Part shown: positions 24,787 to 36,441 of the stretch, piece after piece
Numbering within the stretch: position 1 is the stretch's first letter
Layout: the number at the start of each line of letters is the position of its first letter
From: Orbilia blumenaviensis
Taxonomy: Eukaryota; Ascomycota; Orbiliomycetes; Orbiliales; Orbiliaceae
Length of the DNA: 64,000 nt
Reading direction: 5' to 3'
Assembly: GCA_036872755.1 (NCBI GenBank)
Contig: JAVHNS010000006.1
Span: 124,001 to 188,000, forward strand
Made by a program: the position numbers and the translations under genes
The notes under the pieces: model-generated
The model's database searches: none
What the model was told of the DNA's origin: nothing
The model's input: the letters and a program-made list of their open reading frames with translations, nothing else

Positions 24787-25755
24787 CCTAATACTCGGAT
24801 AAAATATACTCTTAGGGCTTTTTTCGATAGTATAAAAGTAGACAATTGAAATTGATTTAAGAAGTTGGAATGTGACCTCGCGAATTCGACGTCGTCTCGA
24901 GTTTTAGGGTAAATGAACTACGACGTCTGTAGTATGTCTTATTTAGTGACTGGTTCAACTTCGGCTTCTGCTAAAAGAAATACTTTTTAATTTATTTATT
25001 TTCTTGGTGTGAGGCTGGTATTAAAATGATTCGAAGATCTGGTGGCCGTTGGTATCATAGAAACTGCAATATAAATATTAAATATTGCTGGGAGGACAGA
25101 CAACACGGTTTTTGGAGCGACGTTTCAAAATGCAACAATCGCCTTCGAAACATAGCCGCTGCCCCAGAGTCAGAGCTGTAATACATATGCTCCCCATAAT
25201 TGCATTGTCTGTTTTGAACCTTATCGTTCATTGATCAATTGAGACCACTTAGTTTTCTAGGTATCCACCTATGTAGATGCCTGAGGAAGTAGGTACCTAG
25301 GCAGTCTAAAAGACTAGTTCGGAATGTAATCAAATCCCAATCTGACCTGCAAAGTGTCATATAGTAGAGCATTTCCAGCCGCTAGCCTTATGGGTTTTAC
25401 GGTTCCCTAGAAATAATTGATATGTAACAGATTATTGTACATTCTATGAATACTATAGGAGATGGGTCTATAGATCTAGGAGATTGTATATATTACCTCT
25501 TACCTACTCAAGTAGGTGGCTGTGATAGTGCCCGTTGCTTCTGGAATACCTCTATAAAATAGGCACGCCTCAGCGCTGCGTGCTTCTACTGAAACTCAAA
25601 CCGTCCCACCTTCCACATCGACATCCTTGTTTCTAGCTAGGAGAATAGTTGTACGCTGTAAACCTAGCTACCTCTTCTCGAAATAGACGGCTGTATTCTC
25701 AAACATAACCACCTAGTATCTCCTAGATCACAACCAGAATAGTTTTTCTGCAAAA
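24787..25755. other. Divergent promoter region
   Basis: Nearly 1 kb between two divergent genes. It contains short hairpins (CCTACT-CA-AGTAGG near 25502-25515) and a TATA box, and no credible open frame. Confidence 0.5.
25553..25560 (+). promoter_or_regulatory. TATA box of the F-box-like gene
   Basis: TATAAAAT about 200 bases upstream of the start at 25756, followed by a pyrimidine-rich leader. It is close to consensus and correctly oriented. Confidence 0.5.
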
Positions 25756-27185
25756 ATGACGCCAACACCCCCACTGAACAAACTCGAGCGAGTATCTAGG
25801 GAACTTTGTACTGTCTTCAGAAAAGTCCCACCTCGCTGGCCTTCAAACAGCCTTGCTGCTCTCGAAAAGCAATACCCCATATCTCCCATACACCGCATTA
25901 GGAGCTCAGAGCGTTATAATGGGCACCCGTACCTCTTATCCCTACCGCTAGAGATCCTTCAAACTATCGCTGCGTTCCTTCCGACGCCAGGGGACGCTAT
26001 ACAGCTCGCCTGCAGTTCTAAAGTCCTCTATCTACAACTAGGGCCTTCGAACAGATTTTTCTGGTTTCAGATTCTTAAGGATAAAATGAAGAAGTACAAG
26101 AGGTTTAACGGGAGGACTCACTACTACAGTGTTGTCCTAAACCATTTGGCGGGAAAGCTGAAGGGGTGTCAAGTGTGTCTTACGCAGGGGAAGAACTGTG
26201 AGATCAGAGTCGCGGGTGTATTTTACAAAACGTTGTGCTTCGACTGTAAGAGGCAGACATTCTGGGGTATGAGTAGTAATCCCCTGGTAACAATATCGAT
26301 TGTTTAAGTAGACACGGGGGTTATATGGGCCTGACTAACCTTCTTATGGTAGACTGGCACCATACCCGCATGAAGTACCCTGAGATAACATTTCCAGAAA
26401 CCTTAAAGGCTACCTGTGCATCGCACGGTCTCTGTCTTCATCTCCCTTCGATTCGCATTATTCACGCTGTGCAAATTATCGAGGAGCAAACCGTCCCCTC
26501 CCTGCCTTCTTTCAAATCTGCCAGCCAACCAGATCATAGATTTCTCTCGAGATGGAACTTTCGGCTTTCGAGATTACAAGGGCTTGGGACTTCCATCGTA
26601 TTTCTCATTAATTTCCTTGCTGACTTCTACGCGAGGCTATACACCGACTTCCATGTTTTAAAGACACCAGCACAGTTTCGTCATTTTTTGGAATTAAGGT
26701 TTCTAGAAATCGTTTCAGACCCGACTACACCCTTAAATAGTCGCCATCCTCAAGATCTCTACGAGATGCTCTATAGGTGTGCCGTTCGGTTGACGTGCTT
26801 CCGCAATAGTCCCTACAAAGTCCTTAGCACTGAAACGGCAGTTCTAACTGGAGACATCCTATATGACTTGCTAGGTAACAATATCGTCACATCTACCTTT
26901 TTCCCTACCGCAAAAAAGCCGTTGCTTCTGTCGAAATGGATAAAGGATTACGTCTCAGATAATCCTGCGAAGGGTTTTAGATCGAGAGCATGCGTGGGGA
27001 GGTTCACTTGGTGCTGTTTTTGTCGGAGAGGAGTTTTCGATCGGGCTGGTGATACCGCGACATCGGATACCCATTTGCAAACTTTGCACGAGACGGCGTA
27101 TTCGAGGCAGGGACTTGCGGAACATATTTTTAAGTATCACAATCATAGGTTTGCGCAGAACTGGGAGTGGAGTCCTGTTCAATAA
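25756..27185 (+). CDS. F-box-like protein with cysteine clusters
   Basis: Two exons, 25756-26266 and 26353-27185, encode 447 aa. The intron (GTATGA, CTGACTAACC branch, GGTAG) is phase 1 and joins QTFW to DWHHTR. An F-box pattern (LLSLPLEILQTIAAFLPTPG) lies at about residues 59-105; F-box proteins usually recruit substrates to SCF ubiquitin ligases. It is followed by a possible zinc site: Cys138, Cys141, Cys148, Cys161 and Cys164. The C-terminus carries a second cluster (WCCFC, then HLQTLH and HIFKYHNH) resembling a degenerate C2H2 or C-C-H-H site. The family is one of the many lineage-specific fungal F-box-with-Cys proteins; I cannot name a substrate. An AATAAA overlaps the 3' end just after the stop codon. 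Confidence 0.75.
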
Positions 27186-27872
27186 ATAAAATTTTGATCC
27201 CTGTATACTGGGGGAATCATATAGCTTCGCGACTCTATGTGACGACGAATTACAAACCTCTTGCCTATGAATAACTTCAGCTAGTATTGGTTTCCTTTTT
27301 TGCGTCTTGACAACTTAGATTAGACTCTAGAATCTTAAGATCTTTCTTCAGGATCCTCTTGTGTGTAAACCTTTTCCTATTTTCCTGGCGTTTGGGTAGC
27401 TTGGTACTTCTGATTGAGACTTGGTTCTTAAAAATACTAAAATTTGAACGGATATGATTTTCCTATAACCTTCTCTAGCTTTGTTTGGGTCTCTTTGGCG
27501 CTGGTGGAGAGAATTTATTTCACGTACATATGTTCTCTGGCTCCACTAGGGTACGTGGTGTTTATTTCGTTGGACGTGCGGTGTGATATACGTCGACGTC
27601 CCCCGCGACCACGACGTCCCCAAGGCTGAGCTTCCGAGTATACAAGACCTCCAACCCCTCAAGTCCGCAACGTGAATTTAACCTTCCTCCTATCCTTATT
27701 TCTCAATACCCTCACCAATTGCCCCTTCAATACAAGTTCAAGACCTCTCGACTTGTATCAGCGTGTGAAGAACCATCTGGATCTCCCTTGCATACCCAAA
27801 GTCGCCCATCGAATCGACCAGTAAGTATAATTTACAGGCACTCCGAAGCTCTAGAAGCATCATTTATTCAAA
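27186..27872. other. Intergenic and leader of the next gene
   Basis: 3' flank of the F-box-like gene with an early AATAAA, then a CT-rich leader at 27.6-27.87 kb. One 61-codon frame at 27444 has no support. Confidence 0.45.
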
Positions 27873-28574
27873 ATGAACGATAATAAAAGCCGAAATGAAG
27901 TAGATACAATGCCTCGAAAGATTCAAAAACAAAAGCGCCGTGGGAGTGCTCCTTCACGCGAACACCCAGTTGAGCAACGACGAGCTGATGGATCCTTCTA
28001 CGAACCCACTCAAGAGCCAAAAATGGTTAATATAGACCTCAGTCCTCCAAAGACCGGGAAAGTTCGTGAGAGCCGTAACTTTCCTTCTCCGGAGCAACGT
28101 ACGAGCCACCAAGCAGCCATCCGCCACAACCTGACATTGGTCGACAGGGTCTACAGTAACGTTCAAGATGTTGCTTATCAAGCTGGTTTCGAGATTAAGA
28201 ACGCATACAAGCACCCTCACCAGATTCCTGGACGTCTTGGAAATGCTGTTGCTGGCGCTGCTTCTGGCGCTGTCAATATGGGAACTGGACTTGGATACGC
28301 CGTGGCTGCTGAAGCTGGAGGGGCAGGTATGATGTTAGCTGATAGCTGTGGTCGTCTAGCCCAGTCTGCTGGTCGCTCGGCTCATGTTGCTGCCAAACGT
28401 GCAGCTAGACGTGCTAGTAATCATATCCTAGGAATGCAGGAGCAAGATGGGGGTATGGATGGAGGATATGGCGAGGGGTTTGAGAATATCAAGCGCAGAG
28501 ATGCAGAAGAAGAAGATGATGACTATGCTTGGCCAGAGGAGGAAGAGAAGCCCACGTACAAGGGATACTATTGA
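27873..28574 (+). CDS. Orphan protein with Gly/Ala-rich helix region (233 aa)
   Basis: A single exon; I do not recognise the family. Residues 1-85 are basic and disordered (PRKIQKQKRRGSAPSREH). Residues about 85-185 alternate Ala, Gly and small residues (GRLGNAVAGAASGAVNMGTG and on), with helical periodicity that could pack or associate with membranes but is not hydrophobic enough for a clear transmembrane call. It ends with an acidic Tyr-rich tail (DAEEEDDDYAWPEEEE). A downstream in-frame ATG at 27909 (MPRKIQ) is an alternative start. No signal peptide. Function unknown. Confidence 0.6.
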   Translation: MNDNKSRNEVDTMPRKIQKQKRRGSAPSREHPVEQRRADGSFYEPTQEPKMVNIDLSPPKTGKVRESRNFPSPEQRTSHQAAIRHNLTLVDRVYSNVQDVAYQAGFEIKNAYKHPHQIPGRLGNAVAGAASGAVNMGTGLGYAVAAEAGGAGMMLADSCGRLAQSAGRSAHVAAKRAARRASNHILGMQEQDGGMDGGYGEGFENIKRRDAEEEDDDYAWPEEEEKPTYKGYY

Positions 28575-29316
28575 ACTTGACCCAAAGCATCAAGATAGAG
28601 TCTTCTTCCCGCCATATCTCCTTTTCTACCTCTGGGAATATTTTAGTTTAGCTAGAGTACAGGATCTATCCTCGACAATTCGAGGTAACGCACCATGGTA
28701 CTCATGTCAGACTAGCCTGCTTGCCGGCCACACAAAAGAGGGGCCTGCGCAATACGTGCAGAACGTATTTTCTCTCGTATTATTCTAGCGTATTATGAAT
28801 GAAATGCCCCCTTTGTTTTCGAAAGAATTTGTCAGCAGTAAACAAGTAAAGTTATTGTCATAACCCCCAGCAACGTGAAGTAGAATGAGGGTAGAAGGCA
28901 GACCTATAGGCTACTTACTTAATTAATGTACAGGAAACTATCTCCCCCCTCTTGTAGTCTAGCCCCGAAACGCGAGTAGTCTGTTATTCATAGTGATTTC
29001 CAGGCGGTCAATCAGCCGTCCTTGACACTGGAAGCTGGGTCGTCAGGCGTTCCAGGGCTGCCAACAATAACAGTATTTTTATTTCTTGTTCTGAGCAAAC
29101 TCTTCTCCCCCGGTTTTTAAGCTTCTCCATTCTTCACCTCTCCATCCTCATCCTCATCATCTTCCTCCTCCCCCCCTCCTCCTAAGACAGTAGTGGCGAT
29201 GGTTCCAGTGTCCCAAGAGCAGGAGCAGAGACGGCAGTCTCGAGGCTTTCGCTTTCACTGTCGCCGCTTTCATTAGCGGCTGCTCGGGCCCGAACGCGAG
29301 CTTGAGCCGAGGTCAT
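28575..29316. other. Intergenic, with a possible extra acidic exon
   Basis: Mostly non-coding. On the minus strand, 29181-29117 reads as an acidic tail after a TCTTAG acceptor (Glu/Asp-rich, ending GEVKNGEA and stop). It could be the true last exon of the gene at 29317-29820, if that gene is spliced out of its apparent end. No other gene seen. Confidence 0.4.
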
Positions 29317-29820
29317 TTAGACTTCCCCGGCACGCTCCCCCCCGCCGAAGTCTTTAATGACACTACTTAAAACGCGGTCAAGTGCCGTCGTGAATTCCAG
29401 GTACCTCATCGCTACGTCCTTCCTCCCTTCCTCAGACATTTCAAACCAACTAATTTCATCCACTAGGGCACCATAAGATTCCATAATAGTTTTATGGTGG
29501 TCTTTGTACCCATACCTCTCCAGAAACGGCATGATATGGGTTTCGAGCGCCCCGTAAAATTCACCCATCTCACGATGAGTGATCTGAACCGGGTTCACAT
29601 AGCCAGCAAATTTGCCTGCGATCTCACTGGCGCTGTCGATTTTCTCCAGGAGATTCAAGTACTCGGCCATCCCTTCTGCTGTGTGAGAAGCAGCATGAGC
29701 GATGATGTTCCCTTGGGGGGCTAGGGCTCCGGGGAACTCTGTGGCCTCATCGGCTTGGATTTGAGCAGGGGCTTTGTCGGCCTTGCCGAGCACTGTGAAC
29801 TCTTCTGCTGAGGGATTCAT
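29317..29820 (-). CDS. Helical orphan protein (167 aa, 3' end uncertain)
   Basis: The frame starts MNPSAEEFTV and is rich in amphipathic helix (HTAEGMAEYLNLLEKIDSAS; then EFYGALETHIMPFLERYGYK). No signal peptide, membrane segment or domain that I know. Minus-strand sequence upstream shows GTAAGT...TTGCAG, a likely 5'-leader intron. The unspliced frame ends GERAGEV. An alternative is a junction inside GAGC/GTGCCG joined at 29181, giving an acidic tail; the phase fits but the donor is poor. The stop TAA is followed at once by an ATG opening a 45-codon frame, probably chance. Function unknown. Confidence 0.6.
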   Translation of the reverse strand: MNPSAEEFTVLGKADKAPAQIQADEATEFPGALAPQGNIIAHAASHTAEGMAEYLNLLEKIDSASEIAGKFAGYVNPVQITHREMGEFYGALETHIMPFLERYGYKDHHKTIMESYGALVDEISWFEMSEEGRKDVAMRYLEFTTALDRVLSSVIKDFGGGERAGEV

Positions 29821-30983
29821 GATTGGGAGTTCTATAGCGTCCGACTGACGCGTAAGTTGTACACTCTACTATTAGCTACCGTACTGCAACAAATATTAAA
29901 CTAGAGCTAACACTTACTTTTAGCGATAAAAGACCGTTGGTTACCTAGCCTACGTCGTGCCGGTGCCCTCTATCGTATGAAATGGACTGGTGTGTCAGTG
30001 GATAGGGAGATTCAAGAAATCGCTTTGACAGTACTGTTGATGACCTTTGGAGGTTGATATAGTTGACTTGGTTAAGGAAGGTAAGATAAATATGTTACGG
30101 AACTACTTGTAAATGCTTTGGAAACTATTATAGACTAACGTCCCTACGTAAGGTTTTAGGGCTTAACAATAATTCCGTCCGCGCCCATGAGGGCGTCGGG
30201 CCGGAGGGATTATACTGTCTCGAACGGCAACTCACGCACCGCAAAGAGAGCACAGATGGCTTCCCCTGCTAGTATAGGGGAGCTATCACGGTGTGGGCTC
30301 TGAATCTAATGCTCTACACATGCCGGCGCAGGTGGGAGAGTATGAGGAGGAGCACTACGCCTGGGAGGAATACATCATTTCTTTCATTATGAATGTCGCT
30401 AGGGGAACACCTATTCATTATGTGGCCTGTATAGAGCGTAAATTGATAGTGCCGCCCCGTATCTAGACCTCGATCGAAGAAAGAAACTACTTAAGTACAT
30501 ATGAAAGATCAAAACAAGCGTAGCACGCCCCGCAGCAGAAGCGCAGATGCGGTACAGCCGCGCGCACTCACAATAGATAAGGAATTCATGTGCAGCGTCT
30601 TCTGTGTAGCCGAATGGCTAGGTACACTCCAAAAATTCAATTTTAGACCCCACAAGATTGAGTAATATGACGATTCTTAAAATAACATCAAGATTGTACG
30701 GGCTTTTCTATCTATTATTCCATGCTTTCGTAGTAAGGAATAAACGGTTTGTAACATACTAAAATAGCTAGGTATACCGCCAGCTCGGCCTAACTTTAGC
30801 TTTAAGGTATGCATATATAAATTCACACCCATCTGTTTGGTTCAGTTTTTTATTTACATGAGTAGCTGTATACCAGGCACAAAATATCAGAAGTTCCTGG
30901 CCTCTAAATCGATATATCAGATTGAAGACTTCTATCTGTCTTACTGATGACAGTCTACGTTACTACTGAACCCATCAAATAAT
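29821..30983. other. Intergenic, no gene seen
   Basis: Leader of the 167-aa orphan at the left, the Nudix 3' flank at the right, and AT-leaning unique sequence between them. No frame of 60 codons or more. Confidence 0.5.
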
Positions 30984-31601
30984 TCACCATTTCCTCTTTC
31001 TCGCAAAATCCAGTCCGGCAGCCCAATGATATAATTTTGCGCTAACGGCATGCCCATTCTTCTCATATTCAACCAGCCTATCAAGCAGTTCGTCTAGCGG
31101 AATAACAACTTTCTCGATATATTCCCCATCATCCAATTGCTGCTTTGGTTCCGGATCCCCTTCCTTCAGATTGACTTCCATAACAACCAGCTGCATATTT
31201 GCTGAAGTCATCCCAGGATCGCTAACAATCGTAGGACTGATGCTAACAACCTTTCCTTCATACCCAGTCTCCTCTCTCAACTCTCTAATAGCCGCAGCTT
31301 CCGGAGTTTCACCCTGATCGATCAGACCAGCTGGGAATTCAACACAAGTCGCAGCGACGGGAGGACGAAACTGCAGAACCACAAGTGTAGAAGCCGGGCG
31401 TGATGGATGGAGAAGAACAGGTGCGATAGCTACAGCATCTATGCCGGACGAACCACGCGTTTTGCGGGCGGCGACTTCCCAAATGCGGGGTTTGCCTGTT
31501 TGGTCCTTCCAATCGATCTTTTGGAGCTCGACCCACCTTGCGTCGGCGGATGAGAGGGTTGTGACAGCTGTGATTTCGGGTGGGAGGGGGTCGGACGACA
31601 T
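30984..31601 (-). CDS. Nudix ADP-sugar pyrophosphatase (Ysa1-like)
   Basis: A single exon of 205 aa, the usual size for the ADP-ribose pyrophosphatase group. The Nudix box is complete: Gly92, Glu98, Arg106-Glu107, Glu110-Glu111, Gly113-Tyr114 (pattern G-x5-E-x7-RE-U-xEE-x-G-U). The upstream strand VVLQFRPPVAATCVEFPAGL is typical of Ysa1/NUDT5, where it forms the beta sheet before the box. Expected reaction: hydrolysis of ADP-ribose to AMP and ribose 5-phosphate, Mg-dependent, cytosolic or nuclear. The start ATG has a purine at -3. Subfamily is assigned from the flanking motifs. Activity on other ADP-sugars or FAD cannot be excluded from sequence. Confidence 0.9.
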   Translation of the reverse strand: MSSDPLPPEITAVTTLSSADARWVELQKIDWKDQTGKPRIWEVAARKTRGSSGIDAVAIAPVLLHPSRPASTLVVLQFRPPVAATCVEFPAGLIDQGETPEAAAIRELREETGYEGKVVSISPTIVSDPGMTSANMQLVVMEVNLKEGDPEPKQQLDDGEYIEKVVIPLDELLDRLVEYEKNGHAVSAKLYHWAAGLDFARKRKW

Positions 31602-32865
31602 GACTGCTGGCTTCGATAGTGAAATCTGATGGCAGGAGAAGGTATTAGAGAGTAATTGAAGATGGGTTTGGATCCTTAGACGCGGAGAATGGGGAAGGAT
31701 TCAAGGACGAAAGGCGGGCGTTTTGGAGGACAATTGCGCAGCTGGAGCTATTGCAACAAAGTCAACACATCTGAACCGCAGCGGCACTAATCTTTCCGAC
31801 GCCAGAGCCATTGATACTATCACTTGAAGGTTTATAAACATTGGAGAAATCCACATGCGACTAATAAGCAGATACAGAGATTTTTTCGAAAATTTTATTT
31901 AATTGAACAGGTACCTATTTCATAGTAGATTACGATGATGGTATCACCTTGAAGGACCCCCAAAGACCTGGTCTCGTTGGAACCAGACAACACAAAGTCG
32001 AACCAAAGGCCTGGTGAATTAGTGTATTCTATCGAGCTGGTTCATTAACCAGGCGAGATTGTCGTTGTATAGATATTATGTTCATCGATCTAAATTCACA
32101 GCGACATACTTTATTCTAGATACATTAGCCAACCCAATATCAATGTTCAGGGTGCTAGTCCTGGCCTCGGAGACATCATCTAGCGGGAATCGAAAGAGGA
32201 AACAGCCTGTTGCATTCTGCCTCGACAACACAAACCTTACCAACCTGCTACAACTCAGTGGTGCAGCCAAGGCCGCCCCAAAAGCTTTTTTTCTGGCCAA
32301 GGAGGACCAAACAGGACGTCTAACCATGGCTGCCAAAATTACTTCGGCATCACGAGTCAGCTTCGGGTAGGCATATACAAAAGATGTGGCGCCAAGCTAC
32401 GAGGGGACCACTAGAGTTTCTTCTAACGTTAACTTATGACCAAATCGCTAACAGCGTGTAACGTTAAGCGTGAAGTATCTCGCGCAGAAATTTCCCACAA
32501 GGGACAACGATCATGACGTATAGCCACCGCCCGACGGAGACTTTCAATCGACGAGCCAAGAGCAAGGCTATTTTTATCATTTAAAGTAAATTGCGCTTGA
32601 CAGCATAAAGTGAAGCCATCTTGCAGGCGAAAAGAGCTCCTGGAAGTTGGTGTCCATGAAACGAATAGAAGTTTGGTATTATTGGCAAAGTTATATACTT
32701 CCACTAATTTAAATACAAAGAATTCCCAACAGTTCTTAAATATATAATCCCCCAATGGACAGATTATGAACCAACCAAAGTCGGTTGTTTATCAATGTAG
32801 GGCAAGGGATAAATAGGTGCCGAAGATTTTGGCGATGGGAATGTCTGGCGCATTCCAGTGGAAGC
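31602..32865. other. Intergenic, no gene seen
   Basis: Upstream region of the Nudix gene, then unique sequence. Frames at 32059-32370 and 32082-32336 overlap on opposite strands without domains, which I read as chance. No repeat detected. Confidence 0.5.
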
Positions 32866-33139
32866 TTAAGCCGTCTCGCCCTTGACGGTGCATGGGTTGA
32901 TGATTGGAATACTATAGCAACATATGTTAAATCCGATATGCCTAGATAAAAGACCATTCCGGCTTTTGAAAAGAGGGGATAACCTACTAAGGAAGGCAGA
33001 TCTTCGGCTCTCCTCGGCATTGGTAGCAGTAGACATATCCGCCAGTAGCAGCAGGCTCAGCAACAGCAGCTGGAGCTGGAGCTGGAGCGGCGAGGGTGAC
33101 ACCGGCGAGGGTCATAGTGATAATAGTGAAGGCCTTCAT
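32866..33139 (-). CDS. Small secreted four-cysteine peptide (65 aa)
   Basis: Two exons, 33139-32988 and 32911-32866. The intron (GTAGGT ... GATTTAAC ... GCTATAG, 76 bases) is phase 2. Spliced, the chain is 65 aa: signal peptide MKAFTIITMTLAGVTLA, an Ala-Pro pro-segment (PAPAPAAVAEPAA), then a short mature part with cysteines in YCYQC, KICLP and INPC, ending CTVKGETA. Without splicing the frame stops at 50 aa and loses the fourth cysteine, so the even count supports the splice. A TATA box sits about 190 bases upstream. Such Ala-Pro leader and short Cys tail genes are common among fungal secreted peptides. No named family; the role (effector, wall or antimicrobial) is unknown. Confidence 0.7.
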
Positions 33140-36100
33140 GTTTGGTAAGTGAGGTTGAAGTTCTGGAGAAGGCGTTTTGAAATTTGGCTACGAGACTGGG
33201 CGTTTTGCTCTTGTGGTTTTGGCTGAAACTGTGTGGTTGGTAATGATTGGTATTGGTTTGAAGCTTGGATATTGTGTGAATGACTAATGGTGAATTTTGG
33301 ATAAGCATTCTGGGCGTAGACCCCTTACTTATATAGACTTTTTTTTTCCAATACATGATTCCTAACGTTATTATCAATACCCCAGATCCCGAAAGCGACC
33401 GAGGTTTGAGCGCAAAGACCACCTCGATAGGATGCAAAAAAGTGCAAGGAAAAATTTATGCCGTCTCCCAGAGCCAGAGCCCCTAACGTCAGAATAATAT
33501 TAGCCTGATTGGGTCCGTCTCTCAGTTGCTAGAAAGAGATATCAATTCCCCTGAGAGATTTTTCCCCCTCGACAGACATATCATCAGGCTAATTCTTTAG
33601 CTTCTCTACTAGATAGATGCTGACAAAGGGAGCTGCACTTCCTTCAGATGCTACGCTGACAGGACACCTCTTAGTGAAAAGCTGCGAATGGGAATAGTTA
33701 GCCAGCGCCGGTGCGTGCACACTTGACTTAACTTCGTGTAACAGAAAGCTTGTGTTGTAACGGGATGTTATTACCGGATCCACACTTCCTGCTGACCCAC
33801 TTGCAGCCCAGAGCCAGGCGAGCCCGCCAATGCAGTTGGCTCCGGGCGAAAGCTGGAGCTTTAGCGTCCACCCCTCATACGAGTCCTTCGACAGGTTACA
33901 GAAGTGGCCAAAATACCCCTGATGAATTAATTCCGAAACTGCTGAAATTATAGCCAAAGGAAAGCCCTCAAAGCAGGTGCGCATTGCATTAATACAAGCA
34001 CAAGCTAGCTACACTTGGTTGAGAAGGCTGAATTCGGCTCCGGATTTCGTTGCAGAATTCGTTCGGCTGGCCAACACATGACAAGCACAGGATACCAAGG
34101 GTCTAAAACTCAGTATACATGCTACGGCTCGAAAAGTCGGTAACAATATTCAGCCCAGGGAGCGCAAATGAGCGTTCACCGGGTCACTCTTGGGTAAAGA
34201 ATTGACTGGTCTAAACCGAATTCTTTAAATGGATAGGATTTGGAATTCCCTCGCGGTACCGGCGCACATATTGATATTAGCGCTATCGCAAGGAGGCTGT
34301 GAGGAGGATGTAGACACATTATCCGCGGGTTCGAGCTGGCCGGGGTTGGAGGCTGGGGTTCCGACGCTAAGTATTTCCAGGAACTTTGTTACTTGGTCCT
34401 TGAGTATACCGTTAGACATGTATTAGACAGTAAATGTTTCCACTATAGCTAGTGAGAAATGTGGCAGGTCTCTTCCCGTCGACTCGTAGGGTACTAGCGC
34501 GGTACCTATGATCGTGACTATGCCGAAATACATGTATGAATCGAGAAAGTATAGTGACATTGGTCTCATAAACTAGTCGACTAGTCTCCGCGAATTATCT
34601 CTAGTGACATTGTAAAAATAGATATTTTCCTTCGGCTCGTGAATATGTCTAGCCGTTGCCCTTTGAACTTAGAACCATAGATATCCCAAGAAACCTAGAG
34701 CTTCGGCAAGTCCCCAATTAGATTGTCTGCTCACTCGTACTTTGGACCGAATAATACCGTTGGACAACGGTAATGGCTTACTAATATTAATAATAGTTTA
34801 CGTTGTCGTCTCGAATATGCACCTTGGTACACTTAAGGTCCGAGTTTGCACCTTTGGCTGGGCAGCATTACAATGTCGGCGCATCTAGTCTTTATTGCCA
34901 AAGAAGCATAGGTTAACACCATCCAAATTGCGAGGGGGTATTGGTATCAAACATGATAGTGGCCACTGTTCTAGATGTCTATTGTAAGGGGTATTGAGAG
35001 TGGCCAGAATCACATCAATAGCACCGCTTCATTTCCTACACTAATTTATAAATTTAGTAAACATGACTTTACAACGGCTATAGCGGCTTCATGGGAATCC
35101 CCGGAACCTGCAGTCTGGAGCTTCGGGAAACTGCCTTCCTGATCGCAATATTACATGATCATGATTTTCTATGACTCGAGTCCCGATAATGCTCCTTTGG
35201 CTGGTTGGCCCACCGGTACCACCGACAATGGCTGGATTGCAATTGAGAGCTTGTCGATATAAAACTTCCCATAGTTTCGGGCCCCATCGCATTCATGCGC
35301 TTATGAACATTTGCCTACGAAAACAGGTAGCATAGGCCCGACTTCCCCGGAGAATGGTGCTAGTATCAGTTCGCCCAAGCTATATGTATATCCATGTACC
35401 CGTAACTCGCTATAGGTGTTATTATCGTGCCTTCCTCGCGAGATAACTCGTATCCACTAGGTATGGGAGCTTTGGGCCTTCTCGAACCTAAGTGTAAACT
35501 TCATAGAGAAACAGTTACTATGATCGGCAACCATTCCGTTATGTCATTACAGTTATACAGGACAATCATCCCATATAGTCAATATTGATCGATATACTTA
35601 ATGGGAGGATCTATAGATAGTAGATTGTATCTCGACGTGCGAAACTGTCTTACACTTACTTGGTAGTTATTCCACAGCATTGGTGTAACAGTTATGTGGT
35701 AGGCAGTGCTAATGGGCAAAAGTAGCCGTGGTCCACGGGCCGGTAGGTATCAGCTTTGGGCAATCTATAGATACGAAGACTTCCCGGCTTCTCGAAACCT
35801 TTCCTTCAATCGGAAGGGTTATCAGGGCAGACCCATACAGTATGGACAACACAGCGTTGTCTGGTTTCAGTGAGACCAGGACAGACGCAAAAAGGTCTGC
35901 TTTCAAGGGAGTCGCCCCACGATCCCGTCTTGGAAGCTTTCAGAAATTTCAATATAGACATACAGCTCATGATACATGTATATTTTTATATGAATCTTTC
36001 TGTACTGCCGTTCCGCAAACATATTGGCTCTGTATTTGCCCCAACCTTACGCCTCTTGGAACCTTGAATGTCTCTCGCCGTACATCGGCATCAAGTGCAA

Positions 36101-36441
36101 GTAGAGAGCTATCAACAAAAATTGAGGGTCATTACGGAAAAACAATGGCTAATTGCTCCATCACGATGTGGTTTACAGCGGCGCCGATCAGCTATTGCTT
36201 TGCTGCGGCCTCACTCTGATACATCGTTTGACCATGCGTATGTCTCAGGCCACATGGAACGGCCAGCAACGCAGTTCTTTTATTCTGTTATAATATGGTT
36301 TTTAAAGGGTATTACCCCGCACCAAGCAACCCTCACCACATTTCCTTCTGGTATGGGCAGCTAATGTAGACAAATTGCAGCATTCCAAAAGGCTCTCCAA
36401 CGAATAGACCTGAAAGGTGAACATTTGTTGCAAGATCAAAC
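33140..36441. other. Gene desert of 3.3 kb
   Basis: It begins with the promoter of the small secreted peptide. A 131-codon minus-strand frame at 33589-33984 has no signal peptide or domain and I do not call it. 34.1-36.4 kb has only short frames on both strands. The last bases are the leader of the phosphorylase-domain gene. No repeat or RNA gene seen. Confidence 0.5.
33329..33336 (-). promoter_or_regulatory. TATA box of the small secreted peptide
   Basis: TATATAAG on the minus strand about 190 bases before the ATG at 33139, in the right orientation and followed by an AC/CA-rich leader. Confidence 0.45.

Noticed and set aside
33589..33984. 131-codon minus-strand frame
   Set aside because: No signal peptide, domain, splice signal or promoter; surrounded by non-coding sequence.
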